From Candidatus Krumholzibacteriia bacterium (lineage in GTDB: Bacteria > Krumholzibacteriota > Krumholzibacteriia > LZORAL124-64-63): a stretch of DNA of 64,000 nt. The notes under the pieces are model-generated. The model worked only from the letters and a program-made list of their open reading frames with translations. It made no database searches and was not told where the DNA came from. A program made the translations under genes and the position numbers. The stretch's first letter is position 1. Every line of letters begins with the position of its first letter. The stretch covers positions 20,119-84,118 of the forward strand of contig JADGDU010000006.1 of NCBI GenBank assembly GCA_016744705.1, read 5' to 3'. Below, in pieces: positions 55,798-63,267 of this stretch.

Positions 55798-57207
55798 ATG
55801 TTCGATAATCAACATCTTCTGAGACAACTGGTCATTTTGGTGGTGCTCGTCATCATGGGTGGCACAGTCGGCTACACCTTAGTCGAAGAGGGCTGGACTC
55901 TCTTTGACGGCTTCTACATGACTCTCATCACCTTGACCACCATTGGATTCAGTGAAGTTCACACCATGAGCACGCCCGGCCGTGTTCTGACGGTGATGAT
56001 CATCATTTTTGGACTGGGTTCAGCAGCCACGATTTTGACCCAATTGGGACATTTAATGATGCAAGGCAATATTCTTGCAATCTGGAGGAAACGCCGCATG
56101 GGAACGAAAATTTCAAAAATGAAAAGCCATGTCATCATTTGTGGATACGGACGCATCGGTCAGGCCATTTGCCGCGACTTGACAAACATGGGTGTGCAAT
56201 GTGTCATCGTGGATCGGGATGATAGCCGGGTGGATGGAGCCCAGTTGATGGAGATCCCCGTTCTTTCAGGCAATGCGACCACGGATGAGGCTTTGATTGA
56301 GGCCGGCGTGGAGCGGGCTACAATTCTGGTGGCTGCCCTGTCCAATGATTCGGACAATTTGTTTGTGGCTCTGGCTGCCAGGGATTTGAATCCCAATTTG
56401 ATGGTCATTGCCCGGGGCGAAGATAAATCCATTGAAACGAGGATGCTACGCGCCGGTGTGGACCGGGTGGTATACCCGGCCCAGCTGGGTGGCGGTCAAA
56501 TTGCCAGACTGGTGGGAGCGGAACTGGGCAAAGATGATGAAGCTGATAACCGCCGCCGAATCACCGACGTCATGGGATACGAATTACAGGTGTATCGAAA
56601 CTTTTCCAAAGGCGGGACCACCATCAGTGAGATCCGGAATAAATCCGGCGCTCTGCGCATCGTGGCTCACATTGACGATGAAGGCGTGCGGCATCAGGAT
56701 CCAGAAGGAAAACACAAAGTGGCCGAAGGTGATGCGGTGGTCATGGTGGTTAACGTGGTGGCGGCTCCTGGGGTTACGGAAAAGCATGGTCACGATTTTG
56801 ATATGCCTAAAAATCTGGGAGTTGGCATCCCGGCCATTGATGAAGAGCACCGCCACATTCTGCTCATGATCCATCGTCTCAAGGCCAGTGAAGATAAGTC
56901 AGGTGATGTTGCGGGAGATGTTTTGGGTGATTTGCGCGAATACACGGTAAAGCATTTCAAACACGAAGAAAGTCTGTTGGAAAGTTTAGGATACCCAGAT
57001 CTTGAGGCGCACATAGGCGAACATCGGGCTTTGACTAGGAAAGTGGATCAACTCATCGGGGACAGCGGCATCATGCATCGGGAAAACGTGAGGAATTTAC
57101 TGGAAGCATGGGTCAAGCACCACATCCTGGATTCGGACCAACGGTATGTACAATTTATGAGTGAAAAAACAACGGTAGAAACGATTCCAGTTGGAGTCGG
57201 GGAGTAA
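55798..57207 (+). CDS. two-TM potassium channel with RCK domain fused to hemerythrin
   Basis: 469 aa. Two membrane helices (about 10-29 and 62-84) flank a pore loop with filter Thr48-Ile-Gly-Phe-Ser52 (a TVGYG variant with Ser last). Residues 108-238 are an RCK/TrkA-N Rossmann fold (GYGRIG at 116-121, Asp139 ending strand 2). Residues 245-322 are TrkA-C. Residues 336-456 are a complete hemerythrin: all seven di-iron ligands are present (His351, His386, Glu390, His405, His409, His442, Asp447). RCK domains normally gate by binding Ca, Na or nucleotide. A hemerythrin at the end suggests gating by O2, NO or iron redox state, which is inference. GAGG precedes the ATG. It begins 67 bp after the DUF59 gene, on the same strand. 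Confidence 0.88.
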   Translation: MFDNQHLLRQLVILVVLVIMGGTVGYTLVEEGWTLFDGFYMTLITLTTIGFSEVHTMSTPGRVLTVMIIIFGLGSAATILTQLGHLMMQGNILAIWRKRRMGTKISKMKSHVIICGYGRIGQAICRDLTNMGVQCVIVDRDDSRVDGAQLMEIPVLSGNATTDEALIEAGVERATILVAALSNDSDNLFVALAARDLNPNLMVIARGEDKSIETRMLRAGVDRVVYPAQLGGGQIARLVGAELGKDDEADNRRRITDVMGYELQVYRNFSKGGTTISEIRNKSGALRIVAHIDDEGVRHQDPEGKHKVAEGDAVVMVVNVVAAPGVTEKHGHDFDMPKNLGVGIPAIDEEHRHILLMIHRLKASEDKSGDVAGDVLGDLREYTVKHFKHEESLLESLGYPDLEAHIGEHRALTRKVDQLIGDSGIMHRENVRNLLEAWVKHHILDSDQRYVQFMSEKTTVETIPVGVGE

Positions 57208-57211
57208 GGTT

Positions 57212-57622
57212 ATGGCGGAAGTGGCATGGAGCGAAGATTTGTGTGTGGGAATCCAACAGGTTGATGATGAGCACCAGCAATTGGTAGCCACTCTCAACCA
57301 ACTGGATGAAGCCATGAAAAGCGGTAAGGGTACGAGGGTCATGAGTGAAATTTTAAATCAAATGGTGCAATACACTCAAATTCATTTTGAATCTGAAGAA
57401 AAACTGATGGTTGAATGTGATTATCCCAAGATTTCATTGCACCAGGCCCAACACCGGCAACTGGAGGGCAAGCTGATCAAATTCCAGGTAAAATTTGAGA
57501 AGAGTGGACAACGCATCTCAAAAGATATGATGGTCTTCTTAACCAACTGGCTGACTAAGCACATCCTGGTGGATGACAATGCTTTTGCCACGTTTTATAA
57601 CGAAGCTGCGGTAAAATCCTGA
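57212..57622 (+). CDS. bacteriohemerythrin
   Basis: 136-aa single-domain hemerythrin starting at ATG 57212 after GGAGTAAGG, 4 bp downstream of the channel gene. Ligands His21, His58, Glu62, His77, His81, His117 and Asp122 are all in place (DDEHQQL, IHFESEE, LHQAQH, KHILVDD). Family members bind O2 at a di-iron site and act as O2 carriers, sensors or iron stores. The domain resembles that of the channel, so tandem duplication or functional pairing is likely. Only 15 bases separate it from the convergent amidohydrolase gene. Confidence 0.93.
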   Translation: MAEVAWSEDLCVGIQQVDDEHQQLVATLNQLDEAMKSGKGTRVMSEILNQMVQYTQIHFESEEKLMVECDYPKISLHQAQHRQLEGKLIKFQVKFEKSGQRISKDMMVFLTNWLTKHILVDDNAFATFYNEAAVKS

Positions 57623-57637
57623 CTTTTCAGTTCAGGA

Positions 57638-59002
57638 CTAGGACTTCCAGCCCATGGACTTCCACATACGAGCGGCAGTTTCCTGCAGCAACTTTGCTTC
57701 CACCGGCGGAGCTTCCCCATTGAGGTAAATTCGCTTTCCTCCCACATACACCGCATGGATATCCCAGGGATGGAAGTCGAAGAGCAAATGGCTCAGCCAG
57801 GTGTCGCTGGTCAGGGGTGTCTTCTGGAAATTTTCCAGAATGATGAAATCTGCGGGAGCTCCGGCGTCAAGACAGCCAAAAGGCTCGCCAAAGATTTCCC
57901 GGGCCATGCGGTAGTTGCCCAGCCAGAATTGTGCGGCTGCTCGGTGGCTCAGGGGGCCTCGGCCGCCTTCGTTGCCCCGGAAATAAGTGGTGCGCAGTTC
58001 TCCCCAAAGGTTGTCATCCAGGCCGTCGGTGCCCAGACCACAATTGTTAGGGAACCGGTCCACCGGAGCGCGTCCCACGCCGTTGTTCATGTTTGAGCGT
58101 CCGCAATGCACCAGCCAAACACCTTTATCTTGCAACGTTTGCATGTCGATGGGGGACAGATCCACCCCGTGGGCAAAAATGCTGCCAGGCCTGACGAGGC
58201 CAAAGTTGGCCAGCCGGTCCAGAGGATCTGGCCAGCCACGATCCTGGCTCACTTCACGGTCGGTGGTGCCTTCAGCAAGATGGATATGGATGCCCGTGTT
58301 CATGCGGCTGCAAATGCCTTCCATCAATTCGAGCGTGCGTTCTTCAAGGGTGAAGCTGGCGTGGGCGCCGAGCATGGCCTTGAAGCGGGCAACACCCGAT
58401 TGAGGATTGTCGGAAATCTTCTGCAAATAGCGTTCGTTCTCAGCCAGGGTGATATCACGCTGGCCTTTGCCACCCCGATCGGTCACTTCATAACAGAGGC
58501 ACCCGCGCAATCCCACTTCGTCCATGCCTTTTTCGATGCGGTCGAGGCTGCCACCGACGGCGGCCAGGCTGGCGTGGTGATCGAAGACCAGAGTGGTTCC
58601 GCAACGCACGGCATCCCAGCTGCCGGCCAGGGCGCTGAGATAAGTGGCTTCCGCATCCAGGCTGCGATCCAGGGGCCACCACACTTCGGTCAGGATATCA
58701 GTAAAGGTTTCGAGAGGAGTTTTGGGCAGGGGCATACCCGCTGCCAGAGCGGAATACATGTGTCCGTGGCCGTTGATATTACCAGGCATGACCGTCACGC
58801 CCTGCAGGTCCTGGACTTCTTCACCGGGCAGGGGCTGCAGGTCGGGGCCGCGCTCGATGATGCGCTCGCCATCGATGCGCAAATCGGCTTTTTCCACCTT
58901 GGGAGAGGCTTCGGCACCCATTTCGGCAGGGAAATAATCCAATACGTTGCAGTTCTTCAGCAACAATCCCTTGCCCATGTTTTTGGTACCCTTTTGGCTC
59001 AC
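57638..59002 (-). CDS. ssnA: SsnA-like amidohydrolase/aminohydrolase
   Basis: 454 aa from a GTG at 59002: AGGAGG lies 7 bases upstream, a better start than ATG 58978. Metallo-dependent amidohydrolase fold. Metal ligands appear in NGHGHMYS, HIHLAEG, AHGVDLSP and GTDGLDDN. The sequence matches the SsnA branch (E. coli ssnA, near the xanthine dehydrogenase/selenium-dependent hydroxylase cluster), whose chemistry is not well defined; related enzymes deaminate purines or triazines. In other bacteria ssnA accompanies molybdenum hydroxylases. Here it stands alone between convergent and divergent genes. Confidence 0.86.
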   Translation of the reverse strand: MSQKGTKNMGKGLLLKNCNVLDYFPAEMGAEASPKVEKADLRIDGERIIERGPDLQPLPGEEVQDLQGVTVMPGNINGHGHMYSALAAGMPLPKTPLETFTDILTEVWWPLDRSLDAEATYLSALAGSWDAVRCGTTLVFDHHASLAAVGGSLDRIEKGMDEVGLRGCLCYEVTDRGGKGQRDITLAENERYLQKISDNPQSGVARFKAMLGAHASFTLEERTLELMEGICSRMNTGIHIHLAEGTTDREVSQDRGWPDPLDRLANFGLVRPGSIFAHGVDLSPIDMQTLQDKGVWLVHCGRSNMNNGVGRAPVDRFPNNCGLGTDGLDDNLWGELRTTYFRGNEGGRGPLSHRAAAQFWLGNYRMAREIFGEPFGCLDAGAPADFIILENFQKTPLTSDTWLSHLLFDFHPWDIHAVYVGGKRIYLNGEAPPVEAKLLQETAARMWKSMGWKS

Positions 59003-59196
59003 TGGCGATCCTCCTGTAAGAAACAATGGAGATCCGAAGTTCGGATCGAATACGTTAACCCAAATCTAACACATGACGCACTGAATGCCGGAAAAATATT
59101 CAGAATTCCTCAATGATAATTGGAATTGACATTATTTGAGGAATTTTCAAGAATGCTGTACAGAAATTCATCCATTTTCAAACAAGGAAAAAACTC

Positions 59197-59676
59197 ATGA
59201 CATGGAAGAACTCTCTCGCATCGAGCTTTCTCGTGGTTCTCTTTCTGGGAGCCTTTTTTGGTACGGCTGCGGCCGACACCTGGCCCGGTCGTCAGGATAA
59301 AGTGCTGGGTCTGAGCGTCAAGACCTCTTTTCCCTATGCCGAACTGAATGATGATACCCAAACTGGATGGGGCATTGCCGGCATGGTCGATTACCCTCTG
59401 ATTCCCCTGATTGATTTGACTGCCGATGTGGGGGTGAACCATTTCCCGGGGGATGGCGAGAAGGAAGACGTTGATGTGTGGAATGTTTGTTTTGGCGGGC
59501 GCCTGGCTTTGGGGGCGTTTTTCATGGGGGGAGAAACTGGCTTTTTCACCCATGTGGATGAATGGAGTTTTGTGCCCAGTATGGGGCTGCGCTTTAATCG
59601 ATTTGAAGGGGCCGTCAGGTACAAGGCCGTAGGTGGGGCCAGTTGGACCAGCATACGTTTGGGTGTGTACTTCTAG
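59197..59676 (+). CDS. small outer-membrane beta-barrel protein
   Basis: 159 aa with a signal peptide (SLASSFLVVLFLGAFFGTAAA) and about eight short amphipathic strands (GIAGMVDYPL, LALGAFFMGGETGFF, MGLRFNRFEGAVRYK). The last residue is Phe (RLGVYF), as is usual for proteins folded by the BAM complex. No specific family recognised. AAGGAA precedes the ATG. Monocistronic, ended by the next terminator. Confidence 0.7.
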   Translation: MTWKNSLASSFLVVLFLGAFFGTAAADTWPGRQDKVLGLSVKTSFPYAELNDDTQTGWGIAGMVDYPLIPLIDLTADVGVNHFPGDGEKEDVDVWNVCFGGRLALGAFFMGGETGFFTHVDEWSFVPSMGLRFNRFEGAVRYKAVGGASWTSIRLGVYF

Positions 59677-59696
59677 ATTGATGCGAAACGGATAAA

Positions 59697-59731
59697 AAGA
59701 ATCCCCGGGCCAATCAGGTCCGGGGATTCTT
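59697..59731. terminator. bidirectional rho-independent terminator
   Basis: A 12-bp stem (59697-59708 with 59720-59731) with an 11-nt loop, flanked by A-rich bases on the left and T-rich bases on the right. Serves the outer-membrane protein gene (plus) and the DUF4340 end of the Gld-like operon (minus). Confidence 0.88.
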
Positions 59732-59741
59732 ATTTGGGAGA

Positions 59742-60782
59742 TTATTCTGCTTTCAGATCATCCCGGGATTTGAATATATTTGTCATGGTATATTCAGTCA
59801 CAACCCAAATGGCAGGGTGATCCTTGAGGCTCATATATGTGCCTGCTGAAACACCGCCCACTGCTTCCCGGGTGAGGCCAAATTCCATCACCACTTCACT
59901 GCCGTCCTGACGCAGCAGGGCCAAGCTGCGGGTGGGGGATTCCAAACCATATTCAGCCAGGGACGTTGTGGGGGCAGCCACGTCGTTGGCTCTGATGGAG
60001 GCCGCTGAATTCAGCACACCATCAATTTTAGTTTTGGCCAGGTCCGCCGCCACGGCGCCTTCTGCCAACCACTCCCACGTATTGCGATCTGGGGAGGAGA
60101 GGGTCCCTTCCGGAGCACCTTCCGCTGGTGCGATGACACCAAACTTCTTAGAGAAAGCCATGGTAGAATCGCCGTCACGAATGGTGAAACCATCCAGGTT
60201 GAGAGCGACTTCCTTAACGGCCTGCAGTTCCAGAAAGAACTGATATTTGGGCGCTTCTGGTCCACTGTAGATACCCAAATGAGACAACACTCCGGTCTGG
60301 CTCAAATAGACCTTATTGGAGCCGGGGTTGCGCATGAACTGGCCGGGAAAACCTTTGGGCGTATGACCCAGGTTGAGGGCCAGAACTTCGTTTCCAGAGA
60401 GGTCTTCTGCGCGGAGGGTGACGGCCTGATCATCGGACAAACCGTACTGCTTCAGAACCTCTCCATTGTCAGAGCGAAACTCTCCTGCCAGGTTGCTGAA
60501 GTTGCGCAACAAGGTGGTGATGCGTTGTTCATTGGCCTTAGCGCCATGGTGCGATTCGATAACCCAACCATCGGCCGTGGATGCCAGAACAACGGCGTCG
60601 CCTTGCTTGCCAAAACCCATGCTGATGCGGCCGGTGTTTTCCAAATTGAATTCCCCGCTGGCCACAACATCTGTGGAGGAGCCACTGGTGGCTTCCCGGT
60701 GCTGGTTTTTCTGCATGTAGCTGACTCCAGCCAGCACAGCCAACACCACCGTCAGGATGATCAGATTCCTGGTTGTGATCAT
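59742..60782 (-). CDS. DUF4340 membrane-anchored protein
   Basis: 346 aa. One N-terminal membrane anchor (LIILTVVLAVLAGVSYM) and an extracytoplasmic body with repeated strands (WVIESHHGAKANEQRI, LRNFSNL, YGLSDDQAVTLRAEDLSGNEVLALNLG). DUF4340 proteins almost always follow a GldG-type gene, as here, where the start overlaps the gldG-like stop by four bases. Function unknown; probably an accessory of the ABC complex. Confidence 0.85.
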   Translation of the reverse strand: MITTRNLIILTVVLAVLAGVSYMQKNQHREATSGSSTDVVASGEFNLENTGRISMGFGKQGDAVVLASTADGWVIESHHGAKANEQRITTLLRNFSNLAGEFRSDNGEVLKQYGLSDDQAVTLRAEDLSGNEVLALNLGHTPKGFPGQFMRNPGSNKVYLSQTGVLSHLGIYSGPEAPKYQFFLELQAVKEVALNLDGFTIRDGDSTMAFSKKFGVIAPAEGAPEGTLSSPDRNTWEWLAEGAVAADLAKTKIDGVLNSAASIRANDVAAPTTSLAEYGLESPTRSLALLRQDGSEVVMEFGLTREAVGGVSAGTYMSLKDHPAIWVVTEYTMTNIFKSRDDLKAE

Positions 60783-62539
60783 GATTTCATCCCTCCTTTA
60801 GCCTTGATGCTCTTGCGGTATTGCTCGGCATCTTTGCGGCGCATAGTGGCTCGCGTGATGCCAAAAAGGGTCAACAGCAGTGGTACCAAAAGCACCGCCA
60901 CAAAACGCCAGAAGAGTTTGGTGGGAGCTGCCACCGGTTTTAGCACCCGGTTGGTCAGAATTTTGGAGCGGATGCTCAGCAATTCCTTGCTGCCAGCCAG
61001 ATAATCAATGGCGTTCAGCAACAGCAAGGCATTCTGAGGTGCAGCGATGACGCCGTCGTCAAACATCTTGGCACTACCGATGATCAGCAGCTGTCCAGGA
61101 GCAGGGCTCACTGGGGCCGGGTCTGCGGTTGCCGGGGTGGGCATTTCTCCTTCAGCAGGAGGGGCCACCGGCCACTGAGGAACATTCTGGCCGGCAAAGG
61201 TGTCCGGGAATTGCCCTTCCACCAACAGAGCCAGCGGCTGGGCACCCAGCATGGTTTTACCCTGGGGCGAGAAGAGACTACCAGGCAGACGGCCTTCGCT
61301 GAAAGTTTCCATCCACACATTGTCGCTGCTGTGGATCAGGCTGGTGGCTTGGAGGCCGTGGCCAGTGAGGATGCTTTCATCGCTTTGAACCGGTGTTCCC
61401 CAAAGGAAAAACACCTGGGCAATGCGGTTGGTCAGGCCCGATTCCTGAGACATTTGAGTTTCAGAAACCTTGATCTGCATGGGCAGTTTGACCGGCTCGC
61501 TGGTTTGCATGCGCATGCCACCGAGGTTCACTTCCCGAGGCAAATCGATCACTTCCATGCTCGTATCCATGAAGTGGTCTTCGCTGACGGTGATTCCCAT
61601 GTGAGCCAGCATGGGTTCGAGGCCGGTTTCCACCGGTTGGGCGGTGATTTCCCAACCCCGACCACCCTGGGCCGGGCTGTATCCGTACTCATGAGCCTGC
61701 ACGCCCATGATCACGGGTATGCCTCTGCTCATGGTGCGGTTGATTTCGAAAACCTGCCGCGGGTTCAACTGGGTGGTGGCCATGACAATCAGGGCCGAGG
61801 CATCCTCGGGAACCAGGGAGTTTTCCGTCAGGTCCACAGCAACGGCTTCATAATGCCCCTGACTCAAAAGGTCACTGATGCGGCCATACATGGGCTGAGG
61901 CTCGGGCGGTTGCATCCCCTGTTGCAGGTAGGCCATGGCCAGCTGCTGGTCCACTTCTTTTTTGGGACCAAAGACAGCCACCTTAGGCTTGCCTTCTCTG
62001 GTCAGGCGGTACACCGGCCCAATGACATCCTGTTCCAAAGCGGGCAGATTCTGGGGCAAAACCTGAGGAAGTACTTCTTCGGGTTTTTCCATGTAAGCGA
62101 TGGTGATGGCGCTCCAGATCCGTTTCAGGTCGATCTGGTCTTTCTCCATGGACCGAACCTGGAATGGTTGCACGCCTTTGGCGGCGAGGTTGGTCTGCAT
62201 CTCCTCGTCATCCTGAGGGTTATGCACCGTGAATTGGAGCATGCCTTCGGAGACCTGCTCGAAGTTGCTCATTTGCTCGGTGATATCCCGTTCCAGATTC
62301 TTGAACTGGTTGGGCATTTTGTCGCCGGGAGTGATATAGAGTTTCACCTGAACCGGCACCTGCAAATCCTGAAGAATACTCACTGCTGCCGGGGACATGG
62401 TGAACAGGCGATCACTGGTCATGTCCAGACGGGCACCACGCAAATTGCCCAGCACCGAAATCACCAGGAAGACGATGGTGGTCAGCAGGATGGCGGCGAG
62501 GGCAAATTTCAGACGGAAATTATTGAGTTTGCTATTCAT
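60779..62539 (-). CDS. GldG-like ABC transporter auxiliary protein
   Basis: 586 aa with membrane segments at about 11-32 and 550-575. The large extracytoplasmic region contains QVPVQVKLYITPGDKMP and a ThuA/IFT52-like fold (FGPKKEVDQQLAMAYLQQG, DASALIVMATTQLNP). Belongs to the GldG/ABC-2 auxiliary family. In Flavobacterium GldA-F-G was linked to gliding, but relatives are widespread in non-gliding bacteria. One base separates it from the permease gene. Confidence 0.85.
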   Translation of the reverse strand: MNSKLNNFRLKFALAAILLTTIVFLVISVLGNLRGARLDMTSDRLFTMSPAAVSILQDLQVPVQVKLYITPGDKMPNQFKNLERDITEQMSNFEQVSEGMLQFTVHNPQDDEEMQTNLAAKGVQPFQVRSMEKDQIDLKRIWSAITIAYMEKPEEVLPQVLPQNLPALEQDVIGPVYRLTREGKPKVAVFGPKKEVDQQLAMAYLQQGMQPPEPQPMYGRISDLLSQGHYEAVAVDLTENSLVPEDASALIVMATTQLNPRQVFEINRTMSRGIPVIMGVQAHEYGYSPAQGGRGWEITAQPVETGLEPMLAHMGITVSEDHFMDTSMEVIDLPREVNLGGMRMQTSEPVKLPMQIKVSETQMSQESGLTNRIAQVFFLWGTPVQSDESILTGHGLQATSLIHSSDNVWMETFSEGRLPGSLFSPQGKTMLGAQPLALLVEGQFPDTFAGQNVPQWPVAPPAEGEMPTPATADPAPVSPAPGQLLIIGSAKMFDDGVIAAPQNALLLLNAIDYLAGSKELLSIRSKILTNRVLKPVAAPTKLFWRFVAVLLVPLLLTLFGITRATMRRKDAEQYRKSIKAKGGMKS

Positions 62540-62540
62540 G

Positions 62541-63266
62541 CTAGTACTTCCGCCCTTCCAGCCAGTAGGCGTTCAGGGTGAGAAAGAGTGCCGAGAGTCC
62601 GAGGAAGTAAGAAAGATCGCCCAGGGCAATCACTCCCCGCTGCATCATGTTGTAGTGGGCCGAAAGGCCGATGTATTTCTGGATGAAAGAGCCCAGGCCA
62701 TGAACCCAGCCATCGCCCATTTCAGCTACAAAATCCAAGCCGGCAATGAAGACCATGGAGCAAACCACAACCCCCAGAATCACGGCGGAAATCTGATCCC
62801 GCACCAAACCGCTGGTGAATGTTCCGATGGCCAGAAAGAGGCCGCCCACCAGGGCCGCACCAAAATAGCCGCTGGCCATGGTGCCCACATCGGGATTACC
62901 CAGGGCCATCACCATCAGAGGCAGAGGCAGGGTTCCAGCCAGGGCCACCAGGTAGAAGGCGTAGGCTGCGAAGTACTTGCCCAGCATGACATCTTTGGTG
63001 CTCACCGGCAGGGTCATCAGCAATTCGAATGTGCCCAGACGTTTGTCTTCAGCCCAAAGGCGCATGCTGATAGCCGGCACAAAAAGAATGAGAGTTAGAG
63101 GCAAGGTTCCGAAGAACATGCGCAAATCGGCCATGTTGCTCACAAAGAAACTGGTCATGTACAAAACCGAGTTGAGCATCAGAAAGGCGATAATAAAAAT
63201 GTAGGCGATGGGGCTGTTGAAGTAGGCCCCAAATTCCCGCCGGAAAATCGTATTGATGCCACTCAT
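62541..63266 (-). CDS. ABC-2 type permease, GldF-like
   Basis: 241-aa permease with six spans. The start FRREFGAYFNSPIAYIFIIAFL is the hallmark of GldF-like ABC-2 permeases, followed by MRLWAEDKRLGTFELLMTLPVS and WLEGRKY at the end. Works with the ATPase encoded 1 bp upstream. Confidence 0.9.
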   Translation of the reverse strand: MSGINTIFRREFGAYFNSPIAYIFIIAFLMLNSVLYMTSFFVSNMADLRMFFGTLPLTLILFVPAISMRLWAEDKRLGTFELLMTLPVSTKDVMLGKYFAAYAFYLVALAGTLPLPLMVMALGNPDVGTMASGYFGAALVGGLFLAIGTFTSGLVRDQISAVILGVVVCSMVFIAGLDFVAEMGDGWVHGLGSFIQKYIGLSAHYNMMQRGVIALGDLSYFLGLSALFLTLNAYWLEGRKY

Positions 63267-63267
63267 G

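Noticed and set aside
58106..59116. Long plus-strand frame of 336 codons opposite the amidohydrolase gene.
   Set aside because: Mirror of a well-supported enzyme on the other strand; its translation resembles no protein and lacks a ribosome site.
61211..62581. Plus-strand frame of 456 codons opposite the GldG-like gene.
   Set aside because: Shadow: the minus-strand protein has membrane anchors, operon coupling and family motifs; the plus-strand product is His-rich and featureless.
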